A stretch of DNA of 64,000 nucleotides from NCBI RefSeq assembly GCF_900111025.1, contig NZ_FOFN01000002.1, forward strand, positions 682,001 through 746,000, written 5' to 3'. Source of the DNA: Hyunsoonleella jejuensis (GTDB taxonomy: Bacteria; Bacteroidota; Bacteroidia; Flavobacteriales; Flavobacteriaceae). A model generated the notes under the pieces. That model did not search any database and had not been told where the DNA came from. It saw only the letters and a list, made by a program, of their open reading frames with translations. The number at the start of each line of letters is the position of its first letter. Within the stretch, counting starts at the first letter, position 1. Made by a program: the position numbers and the translations under genes. This document shows, in pieces, positions 19,584-29,523 of this stretch.

Positions 19584-20864
19584 ATGAAAAATATTATTTC
19601 CTTAAAACTAAGCGTCGCCATTATAGTTTTGTGTTCGTTTTTTTCAATGCATGCGCAAAACACGCAGCCCATTAAAGAAATTAGTGGAACCGTAATGGAC
19701 GAAGAATCAAAAGATAAACTGGTATTTACAGACATCATTGTTGATGGCACAAATATTAGTACAGTTACAAATTCTGATGGTGAATTCCTTTTGAAAATAC
19801 CCTATAAGTACCTTGACGAAAAATTGATTTTCACCCATTTGGGATATGAAAGAAAGCTTTTAAATATTATAGATTTAGGTACTGATGAAAACATTATGCT
19901 GAAACCTAGTTTTACGGAACTTGCAGCTATAAATATTGCTGCACCTCCTTATGATGCTAGGACTCTTGTAGTAAAAACTTTAGAAAATAAAAGTGCCGCT
20001 TACAATAATAAAAATGCACTAATGACGGCTTTTTATAGAGAAACTATTAAAAAAAGACGCAGAAATGCATCGCTCTCTGAAGCTGTTGTAAAAATCCACA
20101 AACAACCTTACAGCAGTTTACGTAATGACCATATAGAGTTAATAAAATCAAGAAAAAACACTAATTACAACAGGTTAGACACGCTTGCTTTAAAACTACA
20201 AGGCGGGCCCTTTAGTAATTTATACACGGATTTAGTGAAATATCCTGAGTATATTTTTAATGAAGAAGATATAGATCTTTATGATTTTAATTATGAAACC
20301 TCTACCAATATTAACAAGAATTTGGTTTATGTGGTAAACTTTAAGCAAAAACCCAGAATTACATCACCAATGTATTACGGTAAACTTTACATAGATGCTA
20401 ATACGCTAGCGCTTACTAATGCAGAGTATAGTTTAAATGTTAAGGATAAAGAATTATCAAGCAGGATATTTGTTAGAAAAAAACCAAGAAAAGTAGACGT
20501 ATACCCTACTGAGGCTGCATACAAGGTGAAGTATAGAACACAAAATGGTAAATGGCATTATGCTTACAGTAACATAGGTTTAACTTTTAAAGTTAACTGG
20601 AAAGGAAAATTGTTTAATAGCGTATACACCTTAAATAGTGAAATGGCTGTAACTGATTGGGAAATTCCAGAAACTAAAATTGCCAAATCACGAAATAATA
20701 TGCTTAGGCCTACCACTATTTTAACCGAACAAACTTCTGGCTTTTCCGATCCTGAATTTTGGGGCGCATACAATATTATAGAGCCTGAAAAATCGATTGA
20801 AAATGCCATTAAAAAGATAAAAAAACAATTGGACAAACAAAGTTCAAAAAAAGAAGAATCGTAA
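19584..20864 (+). CDS. Secreted carboxypeptidase-regulatory-like domain protein
   Basis: The 426-aa protein has a signal peptide (1-25, ending MHAQ) and a CarboxypepD_reg-like beta-sandwich at about 32-105 (ISGTVMDEESKDKLVF, TVTNSDGEFLLKIP, IFTHLGYER), the same module that opens TonB-dependent receptors. The remaining 320 residues have no plug or barrel. They resemble the envelope proteins of Bacteroidota that pair this module with an outer-membrane-associated beta domain (YVVNFKQKPR, YGKLYIDANTLALTNAEYSL). The role is unknown; an outer-membrane or periplasmic location is likely. It is a single gene ending in a strong hairpin terminator and is divergent from the surface cluster. Confidence 0.78.
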   Translation: MKNIISLKLSVAIIVLCSFFSMHAQNTQPIKEISGTVMDEESKDKLVFTDIIVDGTNISTVTNSDGEFLLKIPYKYLDEKLIFTHLGYERKLLNIIDLGTDENIMLKPSFTELAAINIAAPPYDARTLVVKTLENKSAAYNNKNALMTAFYRETIKKRRRNASLSEAVVKIHKQPYSSLRNDHIELIKSRKNTNYNRLDTLALKLQGGPFSNLYTDLVKYPEYIFNEEDIDLYDFNYETSTNINKNLVYVVNFKQKPRITSPMYYGKLYIDANTLALTNAEYSLNVKDKELSSRIFVRKKPRKVDVYPTEAAYKVKYRTQNGKWHYAYSNIGLTFKVNWKGKLFNSVYTLNSEMAVTDWEIPETKIAKSRNNMLRPTTILTEQTSGFSDPEFWGAYNIIEPEKSIENAIKKIKKQLDKQSSKKEES

Positions 20865-20881
20865 GGATTCCTTGAGACGTT

Positions 20882-20918
20882 AAAAAGCCGATAAATGCTA
20901 ATGATTTATTGGCTTTTT
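20882..20918. terminator. Bidirectional terminator
   Basis: AAAAAGCCGATAAAT pairs with ATTTATTGGCTTTTT across a short loop, with T tracts on both strands. It separates the convergent genes ending at 20864 and 20919 and overlaps the rimO stop region by none or a few bases. Confidence 0.8.
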
Positions 20919-22223
20919 TTATATCACAACTTCAGCATATAAATCAAAATCCTCTGCTTCTATAATTCTAACGGTGGCAAATTCACCAGTTTTTAAATAC
21001 GTATTTGAAGCGTTTATTAGTACTTCGTTATCCACATCGGGAGAATCAAATTCGGTGCGACCAACGAAATAATTCCCTTCTTTTCTATCGATAACAACTT
21101 TAAACGTTTGCCCTATTTTTTGTTGATTCAATTCCCATGAAATTTGGGATTGAATTTCCATGATTTGGTTTGCTCTATAAATCTTAACATCTTCTGGCAC
21201 GTCATCCTCTAAGTTATAGGCATGTGTGTTTTCTTCATGGGAATAGGTAAAACAGCCCAAACGCTCGAAACGCATCTCTTGTACCCATTGTTTTAAGGTT
21301 TGAAAATCTTCCTCAGTTTCTCCAGGATAGCCAACAATTAACGTTGTTCTTATGGTCATTTCAGGAACTTCAGCCCTAAAATCTTGTAATAATTTTGTAG
21401 TTTTTGCTTTTGTAGTACCACGACGCATACTTTTTAAAATAGAATCTGAAATATGCTGTAACGGAATATCTAAATAATTACAGATTTTTGGTTCGCGTTT
21501 CATCACCTCTAAAACGTCCAGAGGAAATCCTGTTGGGAAGGCGTAATGTAAACGAATCCACTCAATACCTTCAACTTTAACCAAAGCTTCTAATAATTCT
21601 GCTAAGTTTCGTTTCTTATATAAATCCAAGCCATAATACGTCAAATCTTGAGCAATCAAAATAAGTTCCTTAACCCCATTGGCAGCTAACTTTTCAGCTT
21701 CAACAACCAAATCTGCGATTGGTGTAGATTTATGCTTACCTCTCATTAATGGAATGGCACAAAACGAACATGGCCTATCACAACCTTCAGCTATCTTTAA
21801 ATAGGCATAATTTTTAGGAGTTGTAGTTAAACGTTCTCCTATTAATTCATGCTTATAATCTGCACCTAAAGCCTTTAAAAGCCCAGGTAATTCTGTAGTG
21901 CCAAAATATTGATCTACATTAGGTATTTCCTTTTGTAAATCTGGCTTATAACGCTCACTTAAACAACCAGTAACAAACACTTTATCCACGTCACCAGCTT
22001 CCTTTTTCTGCATAAATTCCAAAATGGTATTTACACTCTCTTCTTTGGCGTTATTAATAAATCCGCAGGTGTTGATCACCACTATATTGCCTTCTTCCTC
22101 ATGAACCACATCCTTTCCGCTAGCCTTAAGCTGGCCCATTAGCACTTCACTGTCATACACATTCTTACTACATCCAAGTGTAACAACATTTATTCTATTT
22201 TTCTTAAGTGATTTTGTGCGCAT
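20919..22223 (-). CDS. rimO: Ribosomal protein S12 methylthiotransferase RimO
   Basis: A radical SAM enzyme that adds a methylthio group to an Asp of ribosomal protein S12, using two [4Fe-4S] clusters. The 434-aa length is normal. The N-terminal MTTase domain has cluster cysteines C18, C53 and C87 (TLGCSKN, NTCGF, TGCLSE). The radical SAM motif GCDRPCSFC gives C148, C152 and C155. GYPGETEEDF is the conserved motif of the TIM-barrel core, and the last ~65 residues are the TRAM RNA-binding domain. The start MRTKSLKKNRINVVTLGC fits the family. A TATCTTTG box 21 bp before the ATG is a good -7 element. It is convergent with the preceding gene and divergent from the serine hydrolase gene. Confidence 0.95.
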   Translation of the reverse strand: MRTKSLKKNRINVVTLGCSKNVYDSEVLMGQLKASGKDVVHEEEGNIVVINTCGFINNAKEESVNTILEFMQKKEAGDVDKVFVTGCLSERYKPDLQKEIPNVDQYFGTTELPGLLKALGADYKHELIGERLTTTPKNYAYLKIAEGCDRPCSFCAIPLMRGKHKSTPIADLVVEAEKLAANGVKELILIAQDLTYYGLDLYKKRNLAELLEALVKVEGIEWIRLHYAFPTGFPLDVLEVMKREPKICNYLDIPLQHISDSILKSMRRGTTKAKTTKLLQDFRAEVPEMTIRTTLIVGYPGETEEDFQTLKQWVQEMRFERLGCFTYSHEENTHAYNLEDDVPEDVKIYRANQIMEIQSQISWELNQQKIGQTFKVVIDRKEGNYFVGRTEFDSPDVDNEVLINASNTYLKTGEFATVRIIEAEDFDLYAEVVI

Positions 22224-22243
22224 AATATTTGTAAATCAAGGCG

Positions 22244-22251
22244 CAAAGATA
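22244..22251 (-). promoter_or_regulatory. -7 promoter element of rimO
   Basis: The minus strand reads TATCTTTGCGCC, a perfect TAnnTTTG with the frequent C after it, 20 bp before the rimO ATG. I see no convincing TTG at the -33 position, so this rests on the -7 box alone. Confidence 0.5.
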
Positions 22252-22306
22252 CAACTTAATTAAACCTTTTATATATTTGAAAGTCCTAAATTGAAATCCT
22301 ACTGTT

Positions 22307-23380
22307 ATGAAAATCAAGTTTTTCTATTTACTAATTTTCACAGGTATTGCTATTGGTTGTACTTCTGAAACCCCTTCACAAGAAACTACCAACACAAATG
22401 AACCTACTTATTTTCCGCCATTAAACTCTGATGTTTGGGAGATTACCACCATTGAAAATTTAGGCTGGAATTCTAATCAATTACCACCTCTTTTAAATTT
22501 TTTGGAAGAAAAGGGCTCAAAAAGCTTTATCATTTTGCACGATGGCAAAATAGCAGTTGAAGCATATATGAATGGCCATGATGCTACAAAACCATGGTAT
22601 TGGGCAAGCGCAGGCAAAACATTAACAACAGCAATTTCTGGAATTGCCCAGCATGAAGGCATTATTAACATTAACACTAAAGTATCTGATTATTTAGGTG
22701 AAGGTTGGACAAGTGCCCCTTTAGAAAAAGAAAACCTAATTACGTGTAAAAACCTGTTATCTATGAGTTCTGGTTTAGATGACAGTTTAGGTGATAATGT
22801 TTCAAAACAAAACTTGCAATACAAAGCTGATGCCGGCACCCGTTGGGCGTATCATAACGTATATAAAAAAATGCAAGATGTAGTTGCTATAGCAAGTGGA
22901 GATACTTGGAATACCTATTTTGATAATACGCTTAAAAGTAAAATTGGCATGAGTGGTGCTTGGATTAAAAGTTCCGACTTTAATGTGTATTGGAGTAATG
23001 CCAGAAGTATGGCGCGTTTTGGTTTAATGATTTATGCAAAAGGCAAATGGAAGGATACACAAATTGTACCTGCTCCGTTTTTAGAGGAAGCAAGAAATAC
23101 ATCTCAAAATATCAATAAATCGTACGGTTATTTATGGTGGCTAAACGGCCAAACCAGTTACCATTTACCAGCAAGCCAATTAGAATTTGATGGTGAATTA
23201 ATTCCTAACGCTCCCGAGGACACCCATGCTGCATTGGGGAAGAATGATCAGAAAATTTATATTGTTCCAAGTAAAAAATTAGTAATAATTAGAATGGGAA
23301 ACAAAGCAAATAATGACGCTTTAGCCCTTTCTAGTTTTGACAATGATTTATGGGAAAAGATTAATGCATTAATAAATTAA
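22307..23380 (+). CDS. Beta-lactamase-family serine hydrolase, lipoprotein
   Basis: A 357-aa member of the class C beta-lactamase/esterase (Beta-lactamase, PF00144) family. The lipoprotein signal has the lipobox Cys at 18 (GIAIGC), implying an envelope location facing the periplasm or surface. The catalytic S-x-x-K is SAGK at 101-104 and the Tyr-x-Asn-type motif is YHN around residue 183; a K-T/S-G-like third motif is not obvious, with HAALGKNDQKIYIVP in the expected region. Such enzymes are esterases, peptidases or amidases; the substrate cannot be assigned. Its stop codon overlaps that of the amidase gene in a shared TTAA. Upstream is a TATATTTG word at 22272-22279 without a clear -33 partner. 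Confidence 0.85.
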   Translation: MKIKFFYLLIFTGIAIGCTSETPSQETTNTNEPTYFPPLNSDVWEITTIENLGWNSNQLPPLLNFLEEKGSKSFIILHDGKIAVEAYMNGHDATKPWYWASAGKTLTTAISGIAQHEGIININTKVSDYLGEGWTSAPLEKENLITCKNLLSMSSGLDDSLGDNVSKQNLQYKADAGTRWAYHNVYKKMQDVVAIASGDTWNTYFDNTLKSKIGMSGAWIKSSDFNVYWSNARSMARFGLMIYAKGKWKDTQIVPAPFLEEARNTSQNINKSYGYLWWLNGQTSYHLPASQLEFDGELIPNAPEDTHAALGKNDQKIYIVPSKKLVIIRMGNKANNDALALSSFDNDLWEKINALIN

Positions 23381-25020
23381 TCATAATTTTTTGGAGCTAC
23401 CCGCCTTTTAGTAGCTTGTTCGTATATATAGGACCAATGTAATAGTTTCTTTTCAGAAAGTGGCTTGCTTATAAAGGTTAATCCTTTTGGAGTTCCATCT
23501 TCAGAATACCCCATTGGCACTGTAATTGCCGGATATTCTGCAACCGCAGCGAAACCTGCATGGTAATTATTTATAGAGAGAAATCCATCTAAATTATGTG
23601 CTTTAAAAGGCGTGTCAAAATAGGTTTTGCCATTGGTTTTTAATGTACTTTTTATCTTTTGAAATTCTTCTTCTGTCGCACTATCGGCAACAATACCTTT
23701 AAATAATTTTTGTCCGTATGGCATTGTATTTAATGAATCTTTTTCGTTGAAATCGATAACATCTTGAACTGATGACACAGTAATACCTTTGCCTGCATAA
23801 TTTGACAAATATGTAGGTAAATCCACTTTCATATCTAAGTTCAATAACCGAAGAAAATCAGGTAAACCGACTTTTTCTTCTTCAATTTCAATAATTATCG
23901 CGCCTTTAGATTTTAAATCGTTAATCGCCTGAGCATATAAGGAATCTTCCAAAAGTCGTTTTGGAGCACCAAACCGTTTGCCTTCTAAGTTGTCTGTTTT
24001 TAAATTATCAGAATAGTATGTGTTGTGCCATTTAGGATTAATAGATTTAGAATCTTTTTCATCAAATCCAAAAATAGCATCCAATAAAATAGCAGTATCA
24101 ATAACATTTTTTGCCATAGGGCCCGCCGTATCTAAAGTTGATGAAATAGGCACAATACCACTTCTACTCACCAAACCAATGGTTGGTTTTAAACCGACTA
24201 CGGAATTTTGACTAGAAGGTGACAAAATAGAACCCGATGTTTCACTACCTATAGCTGCAACCGCAAAATTAGCCGACACCGCTACGCCACTTCCTGAACT
24301 GGAACCTCCAGTGTCCATAATTCGTCTACCATAAGGATTTAGTGTTTGCCCGCCAATAGCACTATAGCCACTAGGGCAATCTCCACAAAAAAAGTATGCC
24401 CACTCGCTTAAATTAGCTTTTCCAAGAATAATAGCCCCTTGTTGTTTTAACTGCGCTAAAATAAAAGCATCCTCAGTATTATTATTTTGCAATGCTACCG
24501 CGCCAGCAGTTGTAGGCATGCTGGCTGTATTAATGTTATCTTTTAAAAGAATTGGCATTCCAAAAATAGCATGAGGAGCTATTTCAAATCTAGTATTATC
24601 CGCTTCTCGAGCCTTTTTAATTACATTAGGGTTTAAAGAAATCACAGAATTTAAAGACAACTCATTTTCTCTATCATATTTTCTAATGCGGTATAAATAG
24701 AATTTTACAAGTTTTTCATAAGTTAGTTTACCCTCTACGATATGACCTTGAATCGTAGGAATATTTTGTTCTAAAATTAATGGCTTTAAACTATTATACG
24801 TGTCTTCCGTAAAGCTTTCTAATTCTTTTTCGAAAGGTTGCCAAAGCGCTTTGATGTCAATATACTTAGAATCTAAAACTTTAAACTCCCTAAAATCTTT
24901 GGTTGAAATTGCGCTTAAATCTGAATCAGCGGTAGTTGTTTTCTCCTCCGATTTGGTGTTTTTGCAGTTAAAAATAAGTATAGTTAAAAGGAAGGATAAT
25001 AAAATTCTCATGGTTAGCAT
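23377..25020 (-). CDS. Amidase-signature-family lipoprotein
   Basis: A 547-aa amidase (AS family). The Ser-cisSer-Lys triad is represented by Lys in GMPILLKDNI (about 158), the cis-Ser in GGSSSGSG (about 237) and the nucleophile in GSETSGSI (about 258). The N-terminus is a lipoprotein leader, MRILLSFLLTILIFNC, if translation starts at ATG 25011; the in-frame ATG at 25020 adds three residues. This places it in the envelope, unlike GatA, and the lack of gatB/gatC neighbours supports a catabolic amidase. The substrate is unknown. It converges on the serine hydrolase gene with a 4-bp overlap. Confidence 0.9.
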   Translation of the reverse strand: MLTMRILLSFLLTILIFNCKNTKSEEKTTTADSDLSAISTKDFREFKVLDSKYIDIKALWQPFEKELESFTEDTYNSLKPLILEQNIPTIQGHIVEGKLTYEKLVKFYLYRIRKYDRENELSLNSVISLNPNVIKKAREADNTRFEIAPHAIFGMPILLKDNINTASMPTTAGAVALQNNNTEDAFILAQLKQQGAIILGKANLSEWAYFFCGDCPSGYSAIGGQTLNPYGRRIMDTGGSSSGSGVAVSANFAVAAIGSETSGSILSPSSQNSVVGLKPTIGLVSRSGIVPISSTLDTAGPMAKNVIDTAILLDAIFGFDEKDSKSINPKWHNTYYSDNLKTDNLEGKRFGAPKRLLEDSLYAQAINDLKSKGAIIIEIEEEKVGLPDFLRLLNLDMKVDLPTYLSNYAGKGITVSSVQDVIDFNEKDSLNTMPYGQKLFKGIVADSATEEEFQKIKSTLKTNGKTYFDTPFKAHNLDGFLSINNYHAGFAAVAEYPAITVPMGYSEDGTPKGLTFISKPLSEKKLLHWSYIYEQATKRRVAPKNYD

Positions 25021-25171
25021 TTTTTATAAAAATACGTAAATCTTTGTAAAGTAAATTTATTTCAGCCAGCGTGATTTTTCAAAAATTAGTATTGACAATA
25101 AATGGGTTTTTCATCAAAGAAACTAGCGATAAATAAAGCTGAAGCGTATACTCCACGAGGTGGTATTTGTA

Positions 25172-25600
25172 TTAACTACGAGCTTCAAAAGGAATGATAA
25201 TGTCTTTTTCTAAATAATTTTTAAGTCCGTTGAGCAACATAGCCCAACAAAATGAAGAATGTTTAAAATGATGGTTCTGTTTGGGCCAGTTTACATGACT
25301 AAAATTAACCAAAGTTCCATTTTCAACCTCTTCCAAATCAAAACCAAAAGTTGTTGGGCCCCAATCCTCATCAGATTTTGTCATTTTAAAATGAACGGAT
25401 TTGTTCAATTCAACTGTTGAAACTTTACAATACCAATTGTAAGTACTTGTGAAATTTAAGTTGTAGGTCGCATCAAGCATCGGTTCACCAGAGCTTTTTA
25501 GTGTCCACCAATTATCTAAATGTTTTGGTTGGGATATGGCTTTGAAAACCTTGGATAAGCTTTGTTCTATCAATAAACTATGATAAATATTGAATTTCAT
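25172..25600 (-). CDS. SRPBCC (AHSA1-like) domain protein
   Basis: A 142-aa cytosolic protein of the START/Bet v1-like fold. Family marks are the start with SLIEQSLSKVFKAISQPKHLDNWWT, of which the PxxLxxWW motif is typical, then WYCKVSTVE, W-G-P-T-T-F-G-F-D, and the C-terminal helix FCWAMLLNGLKNYLEKD. These domains bind hydrophobic ligands or modulate Hsp90-like partners; no function for this member is evident. It is a single gene, divergent from the M48 protease gene 57 bp away. Confidence 0.83.
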   Translation of the reverse strand: MKFNIYHSLLIEQSLSKVFKAISQPKHLDNWWTLKSSGEPMLDATYNLNFTSTYNWYCKVSTVELNKSVHFKMTKSDEDWGPTTFGFDLEEVENGTLVNFSHVNWPKQNHHFKHSSFCWAMLLNGLKNYLEKDIIIPFEARS

Positions 25601-25657
25601 AGTTAAATATAAAAGTTTTTAGATTAATTATCTATTTTTAAAATCTGAATTCTACTT

Positions 25658-26974
25658 ATGAAATACCTTATATCGCTAGGCTTAATTTGTGCTTTTTCGT
25701 GGGTACATTCCCAAAACCATCAACTACTCGATACTACTGATTATGAACAGCATAAGCACTTAATTTCAAATTTTAAGGTCAAAAACGAAACGTTTAATGC
25801 GCATATTAAAAAAGATTACAAAGGTAAATTAAGAAAAGAAATACTGAAAATTTATACTGCTTATCAAAGACAATTAGAAGAAATTTTAGAAAACAAAAAG
25901 TTGCTCTTCGACAGTCGATTTGAAACATATACTGATAGCCTTTTTAATATTCTGGCAGTAAACAACATAGCATTGAAGGATAAAAATATTGAAGTCTTTT
26001 TATCAAAAAAGCCCTCTCCGAACGCCTTTAGTATTGGTAATGGCACTGTAATTATCAATATAGGACTTTTTTCTTTTCTAGAAAACGAATATCAGGTATT
26101 ATCAGTTATGGCACATGAAATGGCTCACGAATTGCTTAAACACAGCCATAAAAGTATCGTAAATAAGGCAACCTTAAATGTTTCTGAATTAGGAAATAAC
26201 TCAGATTTCACAAGAAGTTTAAAATTAAATAAATACAATAAAGGTGCACTTTCCTTTGAAAAGCTAAAAGACCTTTTGTATGAAGAAGGTGAAACAAAAA
26301 GAAAAAATGAAATAGAAGCTGATTCTTTAGGTTATTTACTTTACAAGAACAGCAAATCTCCAAAACGAGAGTACTTAAACGCATTAATTGCGTTAAAAAA
26401 ATATGATTCAGTTCCATCTATTCCCTTAGACTCTACCATCTATAAAAAAGTTTTTGATTTACCCGAACAACCATTCAGCCAACAATGGATGGAGAATGAA
26501 GATTTCGAGGCATATAATTATGGTTTTTACAAAGATAAAATAGATGCAGATTCCATAAAAAACCATCCAGAAATTGAAAATCGTATTGCAATATTAAAGA
26601 AGAGTTTCGAAGAATTACAAGTTGAAACTCCAGTTACTAATACTACTAATGTAGATAGTATATTTATAACACTACAACATCTTGCAAATGAAGCTTATGT
26701 GGAGAATCTATTCTATAATAACGAGTACGGCTTAAGTATTTATTTGATATTGAAACGTTTAGAAAATAATTTTGATGATGATTATCTAAAAAAATGGTTG
26801 GGCATTAATTTTAACGCTATGTATGATGCGAAAAAGAAATACCAACTTAATAGGTATGTGGCTAGGGTTGTTCCAAAGGAGCAGAGCAAAAGTTACCAAC
26901 AGTTTTTAAATTTTATATGGAACTTAAACCTCAGCGAAATAAAAACTATTGCAGACCATTACTCAAACCCTTAA
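25658..26974 (+). CDS. M48-family metalloprotease
   Basis: A 438-aa secreted zinc protease. After a signal peptide (1-19) and a helical segment, the catalytic HEMAH motif (H153, E154, H157) is followed by the third ligand Glu in NEIEADSLGYLL (about residue 223). The arrangement resembles the BepA/LoiP/Oma1 type of periplasmic quality-control proteases, here without a membrane helix other than the leader. The C-terminal third (about 265-438) is specific to this protein. It probably trims or degrades envelope proteins; inference. Its stop is shared with the next, convergent gene in a TTAA tetranucleotide. Confidence 0.88.
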   Translation: MKYLISLGLICAFSWVHSQNHQLLDTTDYEQHKHLISNFKVKNETFNAHIKKDYKGKLRKEILKIYTAYQRQLEEILENKKLLFDSRFETYTDSLFNILAVNNIALKDKNIEVFLSKKPSPNAFSIGNGTVIINIGLFSFLENEYQVLSVMAHEMAHELLKHSHKSIVNKATLNVSELGNNSDFTRSLKLNKYNKGALSFEKLKDLLYEEGETKRKNEIEADSLGYLLYKNSKSPKREYLNALIALKKYDSVPSIPLDSTIYKKVFDLPEQPFSQQWMENEDFEAYNYGFYKDKIDADSIKNHPEIENRIAILKKSFEELQVETPVTNTTNVDSIFITLQHLANEAYVENLFYNNEYGLSIYLILKRLENNFDDDYLKKWLGINFNAMYDAKKKYQLNRYVARVVPKEQSKSYQQFLNFIWNLNLSEIKTIADHYSNP

Positions 26975-28449
26975 TTTAAATTAAGTCGTTCTAGCCTAAT
27001 TTTATCAAAATCAGAGTTCTTATTAAATTCCCGAAGTAAAATATAGCCTTCTTTTGCAATGTAGGGATGAATGAAAAAATCATCAGACGACATGGGAATT
27101 GTTTCATGCTGAATGTCATCGCCAACTATTGAAACAATACCTAAAATCCAATTCTTTTCTTTAGACTCAGAATCTTTTTGATAATCTTGATAGAAGAAAA
27201 CAGCATCGTTTTCATTGTTCAGATATTGAGCAAATAAAAAATCTGACGATGAAAATTTACTCATATCCTTTTCTATAGTTTCCGCTTTTATGATATTAAA
27301 ATTAGCATCAAACTCCAACAGTATAAAGTCTTCCGTTTTCACATGAGGTCCAAGTAAAATATTATTGGCTATTTTAAATTTTTCTGAAAGCACTATAATT
27401 CGTTCATCATTAAATACAAAGTAAGAATGCGCAAACAATTTATACCCTTCATCTAGCTTTCCTCTTTTATTCATTTCAATAAATTCATTGGCTTCTTCCC
27501 ATAAAAAATGTTTCTTAAAGACTTCGTTACCAGAGGTATCCAAAACAATTTTAAAAAGACCTATTGCCTTATTTCGATCATATCCTGAAAGACTATACGG
27601 ACTTATTTTTCCAGTTAAAATTGTTCTATTTTCTATTTTCTTTATAATATAGCTATAGCTATACTTTGAATTGGTATGCTCCAATGTATAACTAAAATTA
27701 AGCTCTCCAGTACTAGCATCAATTTGCATTAACTTTTTACTACTTTCATCATAATCCTTTGTGTTATATTCAAAATATAAAGCATTATCATGAACAGCAC
27801 TGAACTGGTAACTAGATTTCCTAATGTCGCCTCCAAAATTATACTCCCATTCTTTTTCATTTCTTAAATTATAATATTGAATTGCCAAAGGGTTTTCTTT
27901 CGCCATTTTCTTTTTGATCTGAAGTACTATATACCCATTATTAGTACCGATAGGAAGATTTAAATATTTTCTTTGCTTCTGCGCTTTTTTAATGGTTTTC
28001 CCTTCTCGAAAACCCGTATTTAAAGTTTGCTCTTCTATGTAAAATGGTGTGTCAATTTCATTACTATCTAGATGAAGCAATCTAGAGGATGTAAATAAAA
28101 TAGAACCACTGGCATTACCGTAACGTTTGGTAAGTAATAAATTGGCACCTATTTTATCTGGTCTGTAGTATCTAGAAAATATCCCTTTGTATAAAATATC
28201 TATAAATTCTCCATTGGCCACTTTATTTAAGTTTTTATCAAGAATCACGTATTCATACTTCTCCTCATCCTGACTTATTTTGTCCAACTTGAAAAGAGAA
28301 AAATAACCATATACATCATTATTCTCTTCATATATTGGAGTAAACATTTGCATTTCTCCAGTAGCTAAGTTTGCTAGATTTGATATTTGAGCTTCAACTC
28401 TTGTTAAGCCTATAACAACAAATAAGATAATTGTGACTGTTATTCTCAT
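26971..28449 (-). CDS. Secreted hypothetical protein, possible beta-propeller
   Basis: I do not recognise this 492-aa protein. It has a signal peptide (MRITVTIILFVVIGLTRVEA) and then repeated strand-rich units with charged loops (GYFSLFKLDK, SSGYDRNKAIGLFKIVLD-like, LLEFDANFNIIKAETIEKD, WILGIVSIVGDD) that would suit a six- or seven-bladed beta-propeller. No catalytic motif is evident. It is downstream of ftsY by 24 bp on the same strand and may be co-transcribed. The periplasm or outer membrane is likely from the leader. Confidence 0.62.
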   Translation of the reverse strand: MRITVTIILFVVIGLTRVEAQISNLANLATGEMQMFTPIYEENNDVYGYFSLFKLDKISQDEEKYEYVILDKNLNKVANGEFIDILYKGIFSRYYRPDKIGANLLLTKRYGNASGSILFTSSRLLHLDSNEIDTPFYIEEQTLNTGFREGKTIKKAQKQRKYLNLPIGTNNGYIVLQIKKKMAKENPLAIQYYNLRNEKEWEYNFGGDIRKSSYQFSAVHDNALYFEYNTKDYDESSKKLMQIDASTGELNFSYTLEHTNSKYSYSYIIKKIENRTILTGKISPYSLSGYDRNKAIGLFKIVLDTSGNEVFKKHFLWEEANEFIEMNKRGKLDEGYKLFAHSYFVFNDERIIVLSEKFKIANNILLGPHVKTEDFILLEFDANFNIIKAETIEKDMSKFSSSDFLFAQYLNNENDAVFFYQDYQKDSESKEKNWILGIVSIVGDDIQHETIPMSSDDFFIHPYIAKEGYILLREFNKNSDFDKIRLERLNLN

Positions 28450-28473
28450 GGGAATTTAATAGTGTGAGACCAA

Positions 28474-29427
28474 TTACTTAAAAAACGAATCTACAAACTC
28501 GTACTTGTTAAAAACCTGCAGATCATCAATACCCTCGCCTACACCAATATATTTCACAGGAATTTGAAACTGGTCTGAAATACCGATAACTACTCCGCCT
28601 TTTGCTGTACCGTCAAGTTTTGTAACTGCCAAAGAGGTCACTTCAGTAGCTGCCGTAAATTGTTTAGCTTGTTCAAAAGCGTTCTGTCCTGTAGAACCAT
28701 CTAAAACCAACAATACATCGTGTGGCGCGTCGTCTACAACTTTTTGCATTACACGTTTTACCTTGGTGAGTTCGTTCATTAAATTGACTTTATTATGCAA
28801 GCGACCAGCAGTGTCTATAATAACTACATCTGCATCTTGGGTTACGGCACTTTTTAAGGTATCAAAAGCCACTGATGCAGGATCGCTGCCCATAGATTGC
28901 TTTACGATAGGCACATCTACCCTATCTGCCCATACTTGCAATTGGTCTATCGCTGCTGCTCTAAAGGTATCCGCTGCTCCTAAAACAACATTTAAGCCTT
29001 GCTTTTTAAACTGACTTGCCAGTTTACCTATAGTCGTGGTTTTGCCAACACCATTTACGCCAACCACCATCATAACATAAGGTTTTTTACCCTCTGGAAT
29101 TGTAAAATCTGAATCTTCTCCAGAATTAGTTTCTGATAACAAGCCCGCTATCTCTTCTCGAAGTATTTGATTAAGTTCGTCGGTACCTAAATATTTATCT
29201 TTAGATACGCGCTCTTCAATGCGCTCGATAATTTTAAGTGTCGTATTTACACCAACATCGCTAGTTACCAATACTTCTTCTAGATTATCTAGAACCTCGT
29301 CGTCTACCTTTGATTTGCCGGCAACTGCTTTACTTAATTTACCAAAGAAACTGGATTTCGATTTTTCCAAGCCCTTATCTAAGGTTTCTTTTTTTTCTGA
29401 AGAGAATATTTTCTTAAAAAAACTCAT
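28474..29427 (-). CDS. ftsY: Signal recognition particle receptor FtsY
   Basis: The SRP receptor GTPase that docks ribosome-nascent chain complexes at the membrane for co-translational insertion. The length is 317 aa: a short N-terminal region, then NG domain with P-loop GVNGVGKTTTIGKLA (about 125), G3 DTAGRLH, G4 TKLDG and closing G5 region. The acidic A domain of E. coli FtsY is nearly absent, as usual in Bacteroidota. It is downstream of DUF4295-rpmG-rpmB but separated from them by about 500 bp with terminators and a repeat, so it likely has its own promoter. Confidence 0.96.
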   Translation of the reverse strand: MSFFKKIFSSEKKETLDKGLEKSKSSFFGKLSKAVAGKSKVDDEVLDNLEEVLVTSDVGVNTTLKIIERIEERVSKDKYLGTDELNQILREEIAGLLSETNSGEDSDFTIPEGKKPYVMMVVGVNGVGKTTTIGKLASQFKKQGLNVVLGAADTFRAAAIDQLQVWADRVDVPIVKQSMGSDPASVAFDTLKSAVTQDADVVIIDTAGRLHNKVNLMNELTKVKRVMQKVVDDAPHDVLLVLDGSTGQNAFEQAKQFTAATEVTSLAVTKLDGTAKGGVVIGISDQFQIPVKYIGVGEGIDDLQVFNKYEFVDSFFK

Positions 29428-29523
29428 GTTTTTGTTTGTTGTTTGTCGTTAAGTTGTGAAACCGAACAACGGTTTGTAAATATTCCGTAAATGGCAGTTT
29501 TAAACTGACTTTCACAGAACAGT

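Noticed and set aside
25120-25165. CCACGAGGTGG palindrome between genes near 25155
   Set aside because: Short arms (4-5 bp), single occurrence and no connection to a start codon.
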